Source of the DNA: Aquiflexum balticum DSM 16537
Lineage (GTDB): Bacteria; Bacteroidota; Bacteroidia; Cytophagales; Cyclobacteriaceae
NCBI RefSeq assembly: GCF_900176595.1
Contig: NZ_LT838813.1
Location: forward strand, 2,932,001-2,996,000
Direction of reading: 5' to 3'
DNA: 64,000 nucleotides
Position numbers and translations under genes: made by a program. Of this stretch, positions 63,246 to 64,000 are shown in pieces (the stretch's first letter is position 1; every line of letters starts with the position of its first letter). Below the pieces are notes generated by a model. It was given only the letters and a program-made list of their open reading frames with translations. It was not told the DNA's origin and ran no database searches.

Positions 63246-63959
63246 ATGGGGCCCGATTTTCATATAACAAAAAGCGCTAAACAAAACATTATTATTTACG
63301 CTGCATTTCTAATAATTGCTGTGATAGGTATTATATATGGAAATGAAATTAAAAATAATTTTACTTTCTTTAGAGTATGGGATTATAAGAATATACTTAT
63401 TCTACTTTTAGGTATTCCTTTTTTATTTCTACAATCAAAAGCAAATCTTCCCAATTTCCTGGAACAAAGTATTACGAACAAGCAAAGATTTCTGAACCCT
63501 TTTCTAATTGGTATTGCGTTTGGAATACTTGATGTATTTATCGTAAAAATTATAATGCACCCCGAGCCATATACAGAGCTACCTCCCTTTTTGCAACCAT
63601 TTCCTTATTCTAATTTTTTATATTTTTCGGGTGCTTTTGAAATTGAGGTTTTTTATAGACTGATTCCTCTAACGCTGATATTGCTTTTGGGCAAATGGTT
63701 CGCAAAGGGTAAATATTTTAATATTTTCTTATGGACAGGCATTGTTTTAACTTCATTCAGAGAGCCAATAGAACAATTACCTGATGGGGAATTATGGTTT
63801 GTTGCTTATGCTTTATTGACGGGTTTCTTGATGAACTTTTTACAAGCAATCTATTATAAAAACGCAGGGTTTTTAGCATCTCTCACCTTAAGACTTGGAC
63901 ACTATTTATTTTGGCACATTTTACTGGGTATCTATGTTCAATATTTTGAATTACAATAA
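63246..63959 (+). CDS. CPBP-like intramembrane protease-family membrane protein
   Basis: The 237-residue protein has about seven helices. Late motifs resemble CPBP/CAAX proteases: FEIEVFYRLIPL (second Glu and Arg of EExxxR kept, first Glu replaced by Ile, though a Glu lies one residue earlier), SFREPIEQL and a C-terminal RLGHYLFWHILLG with histidines. If active it would cleave membrane or prenylated peptides, but the altered motif makes activity uncertain. Confidence 0.65.
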   Translation: MGPDFHITKSAKQNIIIYAAFLIIAVIGIIYGNEIKNNFTFFRVWDYKNILILLLGIPFLFLQSKANLPNFLEQSITNKQRFLNPFLIGIAFGILDVFIVKIIMHPEPYTELPPFLQPFPYSNFLYFSGAFEIEVFYRLIPLTLILLLGKWFAKGKYFNIFLWTGIVLTSFREPIEQLPDGELWFVAYALLTGFLMNFLQAIYYKNAGFLASLTLRLGHYLFWHILLGIYVQYFELQ

Positions 63960-64000
63960 TAAAATTAACACTGAATTTGTGAACGGCTTTTTGGAGCAAA

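Overview
The window reads as the chromosome of a Bacteroidota bacterium, most likely Cytophagales and close to Cyclobacteriaceae. The reasons are about 40% GC, the ~800-residue two-module FtsX/MacB-type permeases, a DUF2027/Smr protein, a bestrophin-family channel, many lipoproteins with an LxxC lipobox, a TAnnTTTG-type -7 element and almost no Shine-Dalgarno sequences. Species cannot be named from sequence alone.

Region 1 (1-39.6 kb) is a conserved backbone with genes on both strands. It holds three ABC permeases of the MacB/FtsX type, an FG-GAP repeat protein, an Ntn-hydrolase, a ParE/RelE-type toxin-antitoxin pair and an FAD-dependent oxidoreductase. A minus-strand operon follows: photolyase, Smr protein and a CHAD-like protein. 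TamB sits head to head with TsaD, followed by SmpB and an HNH nuclease. A hybrid histidine kinase (with HPt) converges on an NtrC-type sigma-54 activator. Next to the activator is a small secreted protein with a convincing sigma-54 promoter and two tandem upstream boxes. Then come a long PurF-like amidotransferase, an M42 peptidase and a compact thiol/redox operon (glutathione peroxidase, Old Yellow Enzyme, DoxX, OhrR-like regulator) headed by paired inverted operator-like boxes. A glycosidase-like lipoprotein, a beta-barrel protein, a secreted protein and a second cryptochrome/photolyase divergent from a DUF2805-type protein complete the region.

Region 2 (39.6-64 kb) looks accessory. Every gene is on the plus strand, intergenic spaces are long, and the region is punctuated by two kinds of repeated noncoding sequence. 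The first is a modular dispersed repeat of up to ~370 bp (copies at 39.7, 42.1, 47.2, 50.1, 55.4 and 57.1 kb, all in one orientation). Its copies neatly separate operon-sized blocks: dihydroorotase + DUF6671; an IS91-like element plus cassettes; two TlpA-like lipoproteins; a three-gene operon (unknown protein, group II PLP decarboxylase, zinc-finger/cyclase-like protein); and an ECF sigma factor with a membrane partner. The second kind is integron attC-like sites (best at 44549-44639, others at 45.5, 46.3, 58.4 and 59.7 kb). Some cassettes in this set carry perfect 10-bp complementarity between their first and last bases, the hallmark of integron cassettes, yet no IntI is in the window. This is best described as an attC cluster lacking an integrase (CALIN-like).

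The two most novel candidates are the repeat-delimited array itself and the decarboxylase/cyclase operon. In that operon the cyclase homology domain keeps both metal-binding aspartates but has Glu in place of the catalytic Asn and Arg.
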